From a virus: a stretch of 44,905 nt of DNA. The notes under the pieces were generated by a model. The model saw nothing but the letters and a program-made list of their open reading frames with translations, was not told the origin of the DNA and did not search any database. The stretch covers positions 1 through 44,905 of the IMG/VR virus record IMGVR_UViG_3300024252_000027, one strand, 5' to 3'. Below are positions 1 to 8,429 of the stretch, piece after piece (the first letter of the stretch is position 1; each line of letters opens with the position of its first letter). The position numbers and the translations under genes were made by a program.

Positions 1-261
1 GGTGTTGTCGGGTATCTGGCTGGTGGGCCTACTGGTTATGCTGTCGGCTCTTCAATTGGGGCAGGGACTGGCGCTGTTTTGGCAGAAGCTGCGGTTGCTG
101 ACAAACCGCCACCTACTTGGATAGATGTAATTATTCTTGCGATTGAAGTAATAGGTTGGGGATTGCTGTTGGTATTCTTGTTGCCGTGGGTAATTGGGTT
201 GTTCCATGATAAACCCACAATCAAAAAGAAACCCACCGAACTAGGGAGTAGGGCGAGTTAA
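1..261 (+). CDS. small membrane protein, 5' end cut by window; holin-like
   Basis: The reading frame is open from base 1 to the TAA at 259-261, so the gene starts before the window; the TTG at 79 is only an internal codon. The visible 86 residues have a Gly/Ala-rich stretch with small-residue spacing (GGPTGYAVGSSIGAGTGAV) that looks like a glycine-zipper membrane helix, then a Pro-containing loop, then a strongly hydrophobic helix (IILAIEVIGWGLLLVFLLPW) and a basic tail (KPTIKKKP). Two-helix topology with a charged tail fits a lysis-type or other small inner-membrane protein. In N4 the lysis genes also lie on the tail side of the portal, so a lysis role is a reasonable inference, but no family-specific motif proves it. 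Base composition is somewhat richer in G+C than the genes that follow. Confidence 0.6.
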   Translation, partial: GVVGYLAGGPTGYAVGSSIGAGTGAVLAEAAVADKPPPTWIDVIILAIEVIGWGLLLVFLLPWVIGLFHDKPTIKKKPTELGSRAS

Positions 262-266
262 AGCTA

Positions 267-485
267 ATGGCTGGCTGGATACTAACAGCCCCAATCTGGG
301 GTATCACCACTTACATGCCTGTAGCTATGACAGACGGGGGAGTATTTCTTTTTGGGTTGGTAGATACCACTAGATCGTATACCGAGTATCAGGCAATGGA
401 TGGAATGGTGACTCCTGAGTGGTTACCGTTTGCTATTATGAATGTGATTGGTTTCTACTACGGCAGTGCTGCAATGAAAAGGTAA
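267..485 (+). CDS. small holin-like membrane protein
   Basis: Encodes 72 residues, starting five bases after the preceding stop. There are two weakly hydrophobic segments, near residues 3-22 and 52-68. The C-terminal part (LPFAIMNVIGFYYGSAAMKR) resembles the last helix of three-TM phage holins, where a hydrophobic stretch ends in GFYFG and then basic residues. The middle is polar and acidic. No obvious Shine-Dalgarno lies before the ATG, so coupling to the upstream gene is likely. Together with the upstream membrane gene it may form a lysis cassette; no endolysin is in the window. The function is an inference from topology and place only. Confidence 0.55.
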   Translation: MAGWILTAPIWGITTYMPVAMTDGGVFLFGLVDTTRSYTEYQAMDGMVTPEWLPFAIMNVIGFYYGSAAMKR

Positions 486-492
486 TTACAAA

Positions 493-576
493 ATGAATGA
501 TAAAAGTATTATTGAACAGGACTACGGAACGATAGAAGGGCATGGAGGTTTTAGCGATGGGTGGGAGGATTATTAA
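493..576 (+). CDS. 27-residue acidic microprotein
   Basis: A short ORF, MNDKSIIEQDYG... ending in GWEDY. It has an AAAAGG ribosome site about 12 bases before its ATG, and its TAA is followed directly by the ATG of the next gene (TAAATG). The GGGAGG ribosome site of that next gene lies inside it. The product is acidic and rich in Gly, Asp and Tyr, with no membrane segment. The tight packing supports real translation, possibly only to couple the next gene. No family recognised. Confidence 0.45.
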   Translation: MNDKSIIEQDYGTIEGHGGFSDGWEDY

Positions 577-759
577 ATGAGGCACACTAGCTATAGTGAA
601 GTAGGGAATTTACCTCTAGGTAGTAAATTCTACTTAGAGGATCATCCGTGTGAAGTAGTAAGTCAGTCTCGTAGTACTCAAGTACACTGTGTATATATAG
701 GAGCACGTAGAGGTCACATTTACTTAGACGTTAACGAATTTGTGGAAGTGATTAGCTAA
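577..759 (+). CDS. hypothetical 60-residue protein
   Basis: A small soluble protein with alternating hydrophobic residues (KFYLEDHPCEVV, VHCVYIGARRGHIYLDV) that suggests a compact all-beta fold, perhaps an SH3-like or OB-like barrel. A strong GGGAGG site sits 8-9 bases before the ATG. Local base use changes here to the CTAG-rich, AT-rich style of the rest of the phage. No motif identifies a function. The 40-base gap to the next gene shows no clear hairpin. Confidence 0.6.
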   Translation: MRHTSYSEVGNLPLGSKFYLEDHPCEVVSQSRSTQVHCVYIGARRGHIYLDVNEFVEVIS

Positions 760-799
760 TACTGCTAAGCTTCTATTTACAGCCACTTGAGATATAACT

Positions 800-1339
800 A
801 TGAGAACTATAGCAGGCACTCTTAAAAACCCTGACGGTACAGGAGTAGATACTTCTACTCTTAGATTCACTGCTAAAGCAACTACCCCTGCAGGAGTGAT
901 AGAGGGTTCATCTTTTAGTTTTGATACTAGTAGTTCTGGGGTGTATTCCCAGTCTTTAGAGGAAGGGCATTACAGTGTTGCATACAAACAGCAGAGTAAG
1001 AGTGCTTACTTAGATCTAGGAGAAGTGTACCTCATAGCTGGAGATCCTATCACCCTAGAAGCCCTTCTAGAAGTATCTGCTACCTTGTTACCTACTATTA
1101 GATTAGAACGCCTGTACAAGGATCTAGAGCTGATTCTAGAGACTACCAGTGCAGGTATCCAGATAACTGGAAACATAGATGCTGCAACCATAGACGCATC
1201 CTCTGATCTTCAATTAGGAGGAGTGTCTGTAAATACTCTAATTACCAATACTACTGATCCCATAGTAACTGCAGCTGATACTTTAGATGCTGCCGTTACT
1301 GCCCTTACTGTACGAGTCACAGCTCTTGAGAATCCTTAA
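800..1339 (+). CDS. tail-fibre-associated protein with the same head domain as the next gene
   Basis: Encodes 179 residues. Residues 1-95 (start MRTIAGTLKNPDG) are a beta-rich, Ig-like or carboxypeptidase-regulatory-like module. The same pattern is at the N-terminus of the downstream fibre: GTLK-(N/R)-x-(D/N)G, then LRF/LKF with TPxGV, then Y-x-I/V and later DLGEVY. The rest is a predicted helical, heptad-like tail rich in Thr, Ala and Leu (TAADTLDAAVTALTVRVTAL), typical of a trimerising coil. Its stop overlaps the start of the fibre gene (TAATG), so the two are co-translated. Likely a short fibre, an adaptor, or a partner in the same appendage. The family assignment is inference from sequence pattern and context. 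Confidence 0.65.
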   Translation: MRTIAGTLKNPDGTGVDTSTLRFTAKATTPAGVIEGSSFSFDTSSSGVYSQSLEEGHYSVAYKQQSKSAYLDLGEVYLIAGDPITLEALLEVSATLLPTIRLERLYKDLELILETTSAGIQITGNIDAATIDASSDLQLGGVSVNTLITNTTDPIVTAADTLDAAVTALTVRVTALENP

Positions 1340-4300
1340 TGTCTAGACGTTTCGTAGGTACACTTAAACGAGCTAACGGTGAGGCACTAGTAGGTGCTGC
1401 TCTTAAGTTTGTAGCTAGTAAACTCACACCTACTGGTGTCCCTAAAGGAGTATCCTCTGAGGTTGTTACAGCAGCTTTGGGTGCTTACGATATTACGATC
1501 TTAGATGGGGATTATGATATCTACTTCAGGTACCCAGGGAAGGATCTATATACTCATATAACCACAGCTGAGATAGGCGAAGGTACTGATGCTACAATTG
1601 AAGATATTTACGGAGAGACTATCCCTGTAGTTTCAGGAGACCCTTCATGTAGTATTCCTCCATCACCTACGGAGTTCTCCGCTTCAGGAGCCTTAGATAA
1701 TATTCTCCTTAGTTGGGGGGGTACGAATTATTACTGTCATGACGTAACTGAAATTTGGTATTCAGAAACTAACGATTTTGAAAGTAAGGATTTACTAGGT
1801 ACTAGCGAAGCGGAGGTTTACGCACACTCAGTAGGAGCTGCAGCCACTATATATTATTGGATTAGATTCCGTAATGCTAACGGAGATACAGGTGAATGGT
1901 TTTCTGTTAACTCTGTAGCAGGTACTACTGGAGTAGACCCTACTTACATGCTAGAGCTCTTAGCTAATCAACTAGATTCATCCCATCTAGCTAATAATTT
2001 AAAAGCAGGTATCAATACTACATTCTATCAGGACGGTGAACCTACGGTTAAACCTGATGGCTCTGCTTTAGTTGCTGGGGATACTTGGATTCATGAAACT
2101 ACAGGTGAGCGTAAGTTATATGATGGAGCTACTTGGAGTGCTCCAGTAATTGATCCTAGCGTGCAACAGGTAGTTACTGACTTAGCTACAACTGATGAAG
2201 CTGTAGATGGAACAATTGTAGGCTTCTTCCAACCTGGCGAACCTACAGATATTGTTAGTTCATATGGGGATATTTGGATAGACACTGATCTTAGTGATCC
2301 TCTGACAGTTGCTGCAATCCATAGATATGAAGATCTTAATGGAGGGTTTGCAGGGACTCTCAGTTGGGAAGAGTCCCCTAATAGTGCAGTAGGGTTAGTG
2401 TATTTAAACGCATACCTTGCACAAGCTACTGTAGATACTCTGGGAAGTGCTTTAGACGATGGGTCATACGCTATTAATCTCAGTGCATCAACAGTGGATG
2501 GTGCTACGTCTATTACTGATTATGTTTCAGTACAAGTAGATGCTGAATTGGTCGTATTCAGCGGGGTAGATGTCACTACTCAAAGTACAGGTAAATTAGA
2601 CGACCTTTACATTCAGAATGCAGAAGTCACAGATTCAGCTTCTAATACCTACACTGAAACTACAATTTACAAATACGACGGTACATCTCCTTATGATGTA
2701 AACGGGTGGATTGCCCAAACTAATGCTAGTTCTTCGTTAGCAACTTTAGCTGATTTAGCTGATGGTAAGCGTACTATCTATAGTAACGTATCTCAGACTG
2801 TACCTTCAGGCGTAGTAAACGATCTTTGGATTCCTACCACAGGGACAAACGACGCAACCTACGTACCAGAGACTCTCTACATACATAATGGAACGACTTG
2901 GGTAGCGGCAACCAAATATACTGATGATAGTGTAGTAGACACTCTTAATACTGCATTAGCGAATGGAACTAAATTCATAGATCTGGCTGCCTCTGAGATA
3001 GATGGTGTATCCATCAATACTTACGTTGCTGATCAGATTGATGCTGAAATAGTTGTGTATTCGGGCATTGACCATACAGAGACTCTTACAGATCTGAAGG
3101 TAGATGACCTCTATATTGAGCAGACTACAGAAACATCCGGTGAAGGGGTGACCATTGATGTTACTAATACATGGAAGTGTACGGGCATTGGTCCGACTAC
3201 ATGGAACCAACTGGGGGATAATACTAACTCCCTCGCTTTAGCTGACCTGACCGATGGTAAACGTACTATCTATGCGAACCAGTCACATAGCATACCTGTG
3301 GGGGTTGTGAATGATATATGGTTACCTACTACAGGCACTGCTGATGAAACCTACATTCCTCAGGAAATGTATATAAATACAGGAGCCTCTACTTGGGCAC
3401 TAGCAACTAAGTATACGGATGATACTGTCGCTACTGCTGCTGCAGAACTAGCCGCTACTAAAATGGTGATCTTTTATGCGGGTTCGACAACTCCTCCTAT
3501 AGCAACAGGTATTGGAGATCTATGGGTAGTTACAGATGCTAATGATGAGGTACGTAGATGGAGTGGTAGTGCTTGGGTAGCTCTAGCTATTGCTACTCAG
3601 GCCTATGTTGGTAATGAGATTACTGAACAAGTAGGGAGATGTATTGATAGTAACGGGGACTCTGTTGAGGAAACAAGGTCTGCCTGTATAACTGGGGGCC
3701 ATACGTGGGAAACCACTGAGGTTATTGCTGAAAGTATTGATACGGTGTCTACAACTGTAGGTAATCACACTACGACTATCAATCAGCACACTTCATCGAT
3801 TAATGGCTTAGATGCTCAGTACACAGTCAAGATTGATAACAATGGTTATGTATCAGGTTTTGGTTTAGCATCGTCAGCGGCAGACGGAGTACCCTTTTCT
3901 GAGTTTATACTACAAGCTGATCGTTTTGCTGTTATTAACCCTAATGAAACTCTACAATCTGTGACTACCCTTACCCAAACTGCGGGTGTTGCAACTACCA
4001 GTTGTACTGCTCATGGGTATACCGTAGGGGACACAATTGTAATTACAGGCGCAGCACAAGGTGGGTATAACGGCACTAAGATTATTGACACTGTGCTTGA
4101 TGCTGATACGTTCACCTATACAGTAAGTAGTGGGACTTCTTCTCCTGCTACAGCTGCAGAAGGGTTCTCTATCAAAGTGGGAACGGCGGTTATACCTTTC
4201 GTAATCGACGGGGGTGTGACGTACATCAATAGCGCGATGATTCAGGATGCCTCGATAGTCAGCGCCATGATCGGCAATGCTGTTATCGACAATTTCCACT

Positions 4301-5292
4301 TGATTGATGGTGCAATTGATACTGCAAAGATTGCCGATGCGAATATCACTAACGCCAAGATCGCCAATGTGATTCAAAGTGATAGTAATGCTGTTGACTC
4401 CGATGCTGGGTGGCTCATTGATAAAGCGGGTGACGCTGTTTTTAATAATGGTTTCTTCCGTGGGAATATCACTGGTTCAACTGGTATATTTGGTGGATCA
4501 CTAGAGGCTGGGGTCTTAGATGCTGCATTTATTCTGGGGGATAATGTCACCTTCACCACTACTGGGGTCACTCATTATTTTAAGGTAGCCGATAACGAAG
4601 GTGATCCTGTCTCTAAGGATGTTGGGTTAATTGGTGGGGTATGGGTGTTTGTAAGTAACTATGATTCGCTGACTGTTAATTTGGTGGGCGGTGGAGGCGG
4701 TGGAGGCTTATTTAGTTCTGCGGCGACGCAAGGTTTGGGATGTAATGACGATGGTTTTGATGACGGGGTAGAGTCTTGTGCAAGTGGCGGTCTTGGTGGT
4801 TCGCCTGGGTCGATAGTTCCTGTTACTTTATCGGTTGTTCCAGGTGCTATATATAGCATAACGCTGGGGCTTGGCGGGGTAAGTGCCGCAGCAGGAGCTG
4901 ACTCTGTTCTAAAGGACGCATCACTGGTGGTGTTAAGCACTGCTGCCGGTGGTGCAGCGGGACGTCCGGGCAGTGCTCAGGGGTTCAACTCTCCCTATTG
5001 CCAGGGTTATAGTACGGCGTGCCAGGCTAATCCGGCGCATCCGGGTGGTGGATCTGCTTATGGTGGTGGTGGGGCAGCAGGCGGGACAGGTGCGTCAGGA
5101 GGTGCGGGAGGTGCAGGCGCAGGAGGAGGTGGTGGCGGAGTAGGATCAGCTGCAGGTGGTGCAGGTGGTGCCGGTGTATGTGTTGTATCAGCTGGAAGTT
5201 CTAAAGCCGTAGTTATTAACGACCGATACTCTGCTCTGGTAGCTTGGTTACAGGGTGGGATGGTTGGGCCAGTTCCATCGGAGGCACTCTAA
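1339..5292 (+). CDS. large tail fibre / host-specificity protein (J-like, polyglycine tip)
   Basis: A 1,317-residue receptor-binding fibre. In order: an N-terminal beta module (about 1-100) shared with the upstream protein; a fibronectin-III-like domain (about 105-205); repeats with WIxxTTGxxxxYDGxTW-type motifs, including two tandem copies of a roughly 168-residue module (about 366-533 and 534-698, sharing DGKRTIY, GVVNDxW, TTGTxDxTY); a Cys pair region near 770; a DUF1983 domain as in lambda J tips (AQYTVKIDNNGYVSGF, about 825); a coil (SAMIQDASIV, TAKIADANI); and a Gly-rich tip (about 1,116-1,286) with long Gly/Ala runs like the polyglycine-II adhesins of T-even gp38. The tip has several Cys and Asp residues. 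It decides host range and is probably exchanged by recombination: base use from about 4,150 on is richer in G+C and poorer in CTAG. Confidence 0.88.
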   Translation: MSRRFVGTLKRANGEALVGAALKFVASKLTPTGVPKGVSSEVVTAALGAYDITILDGDYDIYFRYPGKDLYTHITTAEIGEGTDATIEDIYGETIPVVSGDPSCSIPPSPTEFSASGALDNILLSWGGTNYYCHDVTEIWYSETNDFESKDLLGTSEAEVYAHSVGAAATIYYWIRFRNANGDTGEWFSVNSVAGTTGVDPTYMLELLANQLDSSHLANNLKAGINTTFYQDGEPTVKPDGSALVAGDTWIHETTGERKLYDGATWSAPVIDPSVQQVVTDLATTDEAVDGTIVGFFQPGEPTDIVSSYGDIWIDTDLSDPLTVAAIHRYEDLNGGFAGTLSWEESPNSAVGLVYLNAYLAQATVDTLGSALDDGSYAINLSASTVDGATSITDYVSVQVDAELVVFSGVDVTTQSTGKLDDLYIQNAEVTDSASNTYTETTIYKYDGTSPYDVNGWIAQTNASSSLATLADLADGKRTIYSNVSQTVPSGVVNDLWIPTTGTNDATYVPETLYIHNGTTWVAATKYTDDSVVDTLNTALANGTKFIDLAASEIDGVSINTYVADQIDAEIVVYSGIDHTETLTDLKVDDLYIEQTTETSGEGVTIDVTNTWKCTGIGPTTWNQLGDNTNSLALADLTDGKRTIYANQSHSIPVGVVNDIWLPTTGTADETYIPQEMYINTGASTWALATKYTDDTVATAAAELAATKMVIFYAGSTTPPIATGIGDLWVVTDANDEVRRWSGSAWVALAIATQAYVGNEITEQVGRCIDSNGDSVEETRSACITGGHTWETTEVIAESIDTVSTTVGNHTTTINQHTSSINGLDAQYTVKIDNNGYVSGFGLASSAADGVPFSEFILQADRFAVINPNETLQSVTTLTQTAGVATTSCTAHGYTVGDTIVITGAAQGGYNGTKIIDTVLDADTFTYTVSSGTSSPATAAEGFSIKVGTAVIPFVIDGGVTYINSAMIQDASIVSAMIGNAVIDNFHLIDGAIDTAKIADANITNAKIANVIQSDSNAVDSDAGWLIDKAGDAVFNNGFFRGNITGSTGIFGGSLEAGVLDAAFILGDNVTFTTTGVTHYFKVADNEGDPVSKDVGLIGGVWVFVSNYDSLTVNLVGGGGGGGLFSSAATQGLGCNDDGFDDGVESCASGGLGGSPGSIVPVTLSVVPGAIYSITLGLGGVSAAAGADSVLKDASLVVLSTAAGGAAGRPGSAQGFNSPYCQGYSTACQANPAHPGGGSAYGGGGAAGGTGASGGAGGAGAGGGGGGVGSAAGGAGGAGVCVVSAGSSKAVVINDRYSALVAWLQGGMVGPVPSEAL

Positions 5293-5561
5293 TGGCATTA
5301 CAGGTAAATAAACCCGCACAGGATGGGCGTACTTTTTCTTACCATAAACTAGGTAAGGTGAAAATTGATGCCACTCTCACTATAGCGACTGGTGAGATAT
5401 GGAGCTATGTTGATTTGAGCACAAGAGAAAGTAACGATCCAACCAAAGGTGTTACTAGGTTTAAGTTAACTGCTCTAGCTCAAACAGGGGTGGGGATACA
5501 CTCATGGGTTTACGAGGCGCTCAAATTACTGCCTGAGTGGTCGGGCGCTATTGATGTGTAA
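5292..5561 (+). CDS. small protein coupled to the tail fibre (possible chaperone or accessory)
   Basis: Encodes 89 residues starting MALQVNKPAQDG. I chose the ATG overlapping the fibre stop (TAATG), with GGAGG eight bases upstream; a longer frame reaching back to 5,244 would use GTG inside the fibre gene. The protein is a mix of beta and helix with no Cys and no membrane segment. Genes for fibre chaperones or tip proteins often follow the adhesin directly, so such a role is possible, but nothing in the sequence identifies the family. The base use matches the fibre tip, not the portal, suggesting that tip and this gene moved together. Confidence 0.6.
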   Translation: MALQVNKPAQDGRTFSYHKLGKVKIDATLTIATGEIWSYVDLSTRESNDPTKGVTRFKLTALAQTGVGIHSWVYEALKLLPEWSGAIDV

Positions 5562-5839
5562 TTGCCATTAAAAAAGCTGAGGTGATTGCGGTGGTGTAGC
5601 AGTTCATAATCAATTTAGCACAAGAGGAAATAACTGCATCTTTTACAGACCCCTATGTTTGTGTGAACTCTTCTCGCGGACCGACTACCTCATCCGTTGT
5701 GAGAACTTCTGCTGCTGTGAAGGTCGTTGGCGACAAGATATATCCAAGAGTCACGTGTATGGATGGTGACGGTGTAAGTGTAAGGCCAACTGCTTACCTA
5801 AACGACAATTTTAACATTCGGTATATGTTAATTAAGTAA
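5561..5839 (+). pseudogene. small ORF interrupted by an in-frame TAG, without a standard start
   Basis: The frame runs 92 codons from ATT at 5,561 to TAA at 5,837-5,839 and is broken only by TAG at 5,597-5,599. Before the TAG it reads AIKKAEVIAVV; after it QFIINLAQEEITASFTDPYV and on to a beta-rich C-terminus ending NFNIRYMLIK. The downstream half has no ATG, GTG or TTG before the internal ATG near 5,760, so it cannot easily be made alone. If the first codon was once ATG GCC, one base change gives the present ATT GCC. An A-AAA-AAG run sits just before the break. Most likely a decayed accessory fibre gene; amber read-through or a sequencing error are the alternatives. Base use matches the fibre tip. 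Confidence 0.5.
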
Positions 5840-5975
5840 AGGTAATCCTACTTCCCGATTGCATGGTAATAAGAAGATGGGTACACTCCGACACATATTG
5901 GTATGACTAATTATGCATGTCCTATACAGGGGGCGATTAAAATATACTGCCTTAAAGTACAAACACGGATAACTT
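5840..5975 (+). promoter_or_regulatory. non-coding gap before the portal operon; weak promoter candidates
   Basis: No convincing ORF. It precedes a long rightward operon, so a late promoter is expected. A weak sigma70-like pair is TTGCAT at 5,859-5,864 and TACACT at 5,882-5,887 with a 17-base spacer; a better -10-like TATACT lies at 5,943-5,948 but without a good -35 partner. In N4, late promoters are read by host RNA polymerase with help from phage SSB and are weak by themselves, so a poor match is not disproof. Confidence 0.25.
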
Positions 5976-8003
5976 ATGAATGACGATAAAACCGACGTAG
6001 CAGCACCTGAAGCAGATAAGCTAGTTAACTGGGAGAACCCTCCTAAACTATCAGATCTCAAGAAAGACTACACCGCAGCCCAGAGCTCTCACATAGCTCA
6101 CGTTACTACGGTAGATGGGTGGCTTAGTGCTCTACGTGGGGATCAGCAGATTAAGGCTAAGAAGGGACGATCTAAGATCGTACCTAAGGTTATCCGTAAG
6201 CAAGCAGAGTGGAGGTATGCAGCTCTGAGTGAACCTTTCCTATCTACTAATGATCTATTCAATACCTCCCCTGTCACCTTTGAGGATAAGCAGGCAGCTA
6301 TTCAGAATGGTTTAGTTCTAAACTCTCAATTCAATAATCGTATTCAGAAGGTCAAGTTCATTGATGAGTTTGTACGTACTGCAGTAGATGAAGGTACCGT
6401 TATTGTCCGTACTGGCTGGGAGTACGAAGAAGAGATAGTAGAAGTAGAAGTTCCAGTCATGGAAGCACGTCCTATACTTAATCCTGAGATTGCTGCTCAA
6501 CGTCAAGCACAAGGTCTTCCTCCCTATGAGGAAGTTCAAGTAGGTACTGAAACTCAAGAGCAGACAAAGGTACTTAAGAACCAACCTACAGTTGAGATTT
6601 GTAACTATAAGAACCTCATTATTGATCCTACCTGTGAGGGGGATTTAGACAAAGCAGAGTTCATTATTTATAGTTTTGAAACCTCTATGTCTCAGCTGAA
6701 AAAGGACGGTAGATATGAGAATCTAGATTTCGTTAAGACTGAGAACCAGAGTGCTCTAGCAGCTCCTGACCACTCTGTAGGAGAGAGGGATGCTAGCTTC
6801 GAGTTCAGTGATGAGGCTCGTAAGAAGCTCGTAGCTCATGAATACTGGGGCTTCTGGGATATCAATGGAACTGGAGAGGTAGAACCTTTTGTAGCTACCT
6901 GGATTGGGGATACTTTAGTTCGTCTAGAGGAGGCTCCATTCCCTGATAAACAACTACCCTTTGTTAAGGTAGATTATCTCCCTGTACGTAAGGAAGTCTT
7001 TGGACAACCTGATGGATACCTCCTAGAGGACAACCAGAAGGTCATAGGAGCAGTCACTAGAGGGATGATTGATATCCTAGGTCGTAGTGCCAACGGTCAA
7101 CAGGGTATCCGTAAGGATGCTCTAGACGTAATTAATGCACGTAAGTTTGAGAGAGGGGATGACTACAAGTTCAATTCCACTATTGATCCTAGACAAGCAT
7201 TCCATATGGAGACTTACCCAGAGATTCCAACTAGTGCTCTCACTATGCTGAATCTGCAGAATGATGAGGCAGAGAGTCTTACAGGTGTAAAGGCATTCAG
7301 TCAGGGCATCTCAGGACAAGCCTTAGGTAATACAGCTACTGGTATTAGATCAGCTCTAGATGCTACCTCTAAGAGGGAGCTAGGTATCCTACGTAGACTA
7401 GCTGAGGGTATACTCCAGATTGGTCGTAAATTCATTTCAATGAATGCTGAGTTCCTAGAAGATGAAGAGATCATTCGTATTACTAACGAAGAGTTTGTAG
7501 CGATCAATCGTGAAGACCTTGGTGGTCGTTATGATATTAAACTAAACATCTCTACTGCTGAAGCTGATAATGAGAAAGCTCAAGAGCTCTCCTTCATGCT
7601 ACAGACTATGGGTAATAATATGGAACCCTCTATGTCTCAGATGATTCTATCTGACATAGCTAGACTCCGTAAGATGCCTGAACTAGCTAAGCGTATTGAG
7701 GAGTATCAACCTCAACCAGATCCTATGGCACAACAGAAAGCTCAACTAGAGGTTGCACTATTACAGGCTCAGGTAGCTAATGAACAAGCTAAGGCTCAAG
7801 AGAATACTGCAGATATCGCACTGAAAGAAGCTAAGACTCGTAACCTAGAGAGTAAGTCTGATATGGAAGATCTTAACTTTGTAGAGCAAGAGTCTGGTGT
7901 TAATCGTCAGCATGAGGAGAATATGAAAGGCGTAGATCAGAACAATGAACTTGATAAGAAATTTGCAGATGCTATTATTAATGAACCTAACTTAAACCGA
8001 TAA
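5976..8003 (+). CDS. portal protein (N4 gp59 / SU10 portal type)
   Basis: A 675-residue portal, the dodecameric channel through which DNA is packaged and ejected. The N-terminal third has the hallmark run VIRKQAEWRYAALSEPF (about residues 70-86) followed by an alpha/beta body with TVIVRTGWEY. The C-terminus from about residue 575 is a Gln/Ala/Glu-rich coiled coil (QQKAQLEVALLQAQ), as in other portals of this family, probably the barrel inside the head. It begins the virion operon and is followed by a small helical protein, scaffold and capsid, the N4 gp59-58-57-56 order. Only a weak ribosome site (CGGAT) precedes the ATG. A 13-bp hairpin follows the stop. Confidence 0.88.
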   Translation: MNDDKTDVAAPEADKLVNWENPPKLSDLKKDYTAAQSSHIAHVTTVDGWLSALRGDQQIKAKKGRSKIVPKVIRKQAEWRYAALSEPFLSTNDLFNTSPVTFEDKQAAIQNGLVLNSQFNNRIQKVKFIDEFVRTAVDEGTVIVRTGWEYEEEIVEVEVPVMEARPILNPEIAAQRQAQGLPPYEEVQVGTETQEQTKVLKNQPTVEICNYKNLIIDPTCEGDLDKAEFIIYSFETSMSQLKKDGRYENLDFVKTENQSALAAPDHSVGERDASFEFSDEARKKLVAHEYWGFWDINGTGEVEPFVATWIGDTLVRLEEAPFPDKQLPFVKVDYLPVRKEVFGQPDGYLLEDNQKVIGAVTRGMIDILGRSANGQQGIRKDALDVINARKFERGDDYKFNSTIDPRQAFHMETYPEIPTSALTMLNLQNDEAESLTGVKAFSQGISGQALGNTATGIRSALDATSKRELGILRRLAEGILQIGRKFISMNAEFLEDEEIIRITNEEFVAINREDLGGRYDIKLNISTAEADNEKAQELSFMLQTMGNNMEPSMSQMILSDIARLRKMPELAKRIEEYQPQPDPMAQQKAQLEVALLQAQVANEQAKAQENTADIALKEAKTRNLESKSDMEDLNFVEQESGVNRQHEENMKGVDQNNELDKKFADAIINEPNLNR

Positions 8004-8009
8004 ACTTGT

Positions 8010-8043
8010 AAAAGTTTACTATGATGGTTTATAGTAAACTTTT
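8010..8043 (+). terminator. 13-bp perfect hairpin after the portal gene
   Basis: The arms at 8,010-8,022 and 8,031-8,043 are perfectly complementary (AAAAGTTTACTAT) around an eight-base loop. The stem starts with an A run and ends with a T run, so it could end transcription on either strand or stabilise the 3' end of a portal mRNA. It sits in the gap between portal and scaffold genes, a place where differing expression levels are useful. Confidence 0.6.
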
Positions 8044-8087
8044 AGTACTTAAATAATTAACTAACCAACCCCATAAGGATGTATAAC

Positions 8088-8429
8088 ATGAGCACAGCAG
8101 AAGACCAACTTGACCATATTCAGATCACTATTGAGGATGCTGAGAAACACGTTAAACTTAAGAATGCTTTTCTTAAGCTAAGTAAGACTCCTGAATTTGT
8201 AGAGGTAATTGAGAACGGGTACTTCACTACTGAAGCAGCCCGTTTGACTATGGCTAAGAATGCTGGACTTACCCCAGAACAAGAGGCTAAAATTGATAAG
8301 ATGATTACAGGGCCTGGTGCATTGTTTGGATACTTCCAGCAGATTATGTCTGCAGGTAATGAGATGGAGAATCTTATTGCTGAAGCCAAAGAAGCCCGTG
8401 AAGAGATTCTGGCTGAGGATATTGAATAA
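8088..8429 (+). CDS. small helical head-assembly protein (N4 gp58-like position)
   Basis: Encodes 113 residues. I chose the ATG at 8,088 (MSTAEDQLDHIQ), because AAGGA lies eight bases before it, while the in-frame ATG at 8,079 touches the ribosome site. The sequence is almost wholly alpha-helical and acidic (IEDAEKHVKLKNAFLKL, EQEAKIDKMITG, MENLIAEAKEAREEIL). Small helical proteins between portal and capsid in phages of this kind are usually head-assembly helpers. Its stop overlaps the start of the scaffold gene (TAATG). Function is from position only. Confidence 0.65.
   Translation: MSTAEDQLDHIQITIEDAEKHVKLKNAFLKLSKTPEFVEVIENGYFTTEAARLTMAKNAGLTPEQEAKIDKMITGPGALFGYFQQIMSAGNEMENLIAEAKEAREEILAEDIE

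Noticed and set aside
4949-5143. Arg/Val-rich ORF inside the fibre tip
   Set aside because: It is the out-of-frame shadow of the Gly-rich repeat.
5565-5600. Programmed -1 frameshift at A-AAA-AAG
   Set aside because: The shift enters the interesting frame but meets the same TAG eight codons later, so it would not make a longer product.
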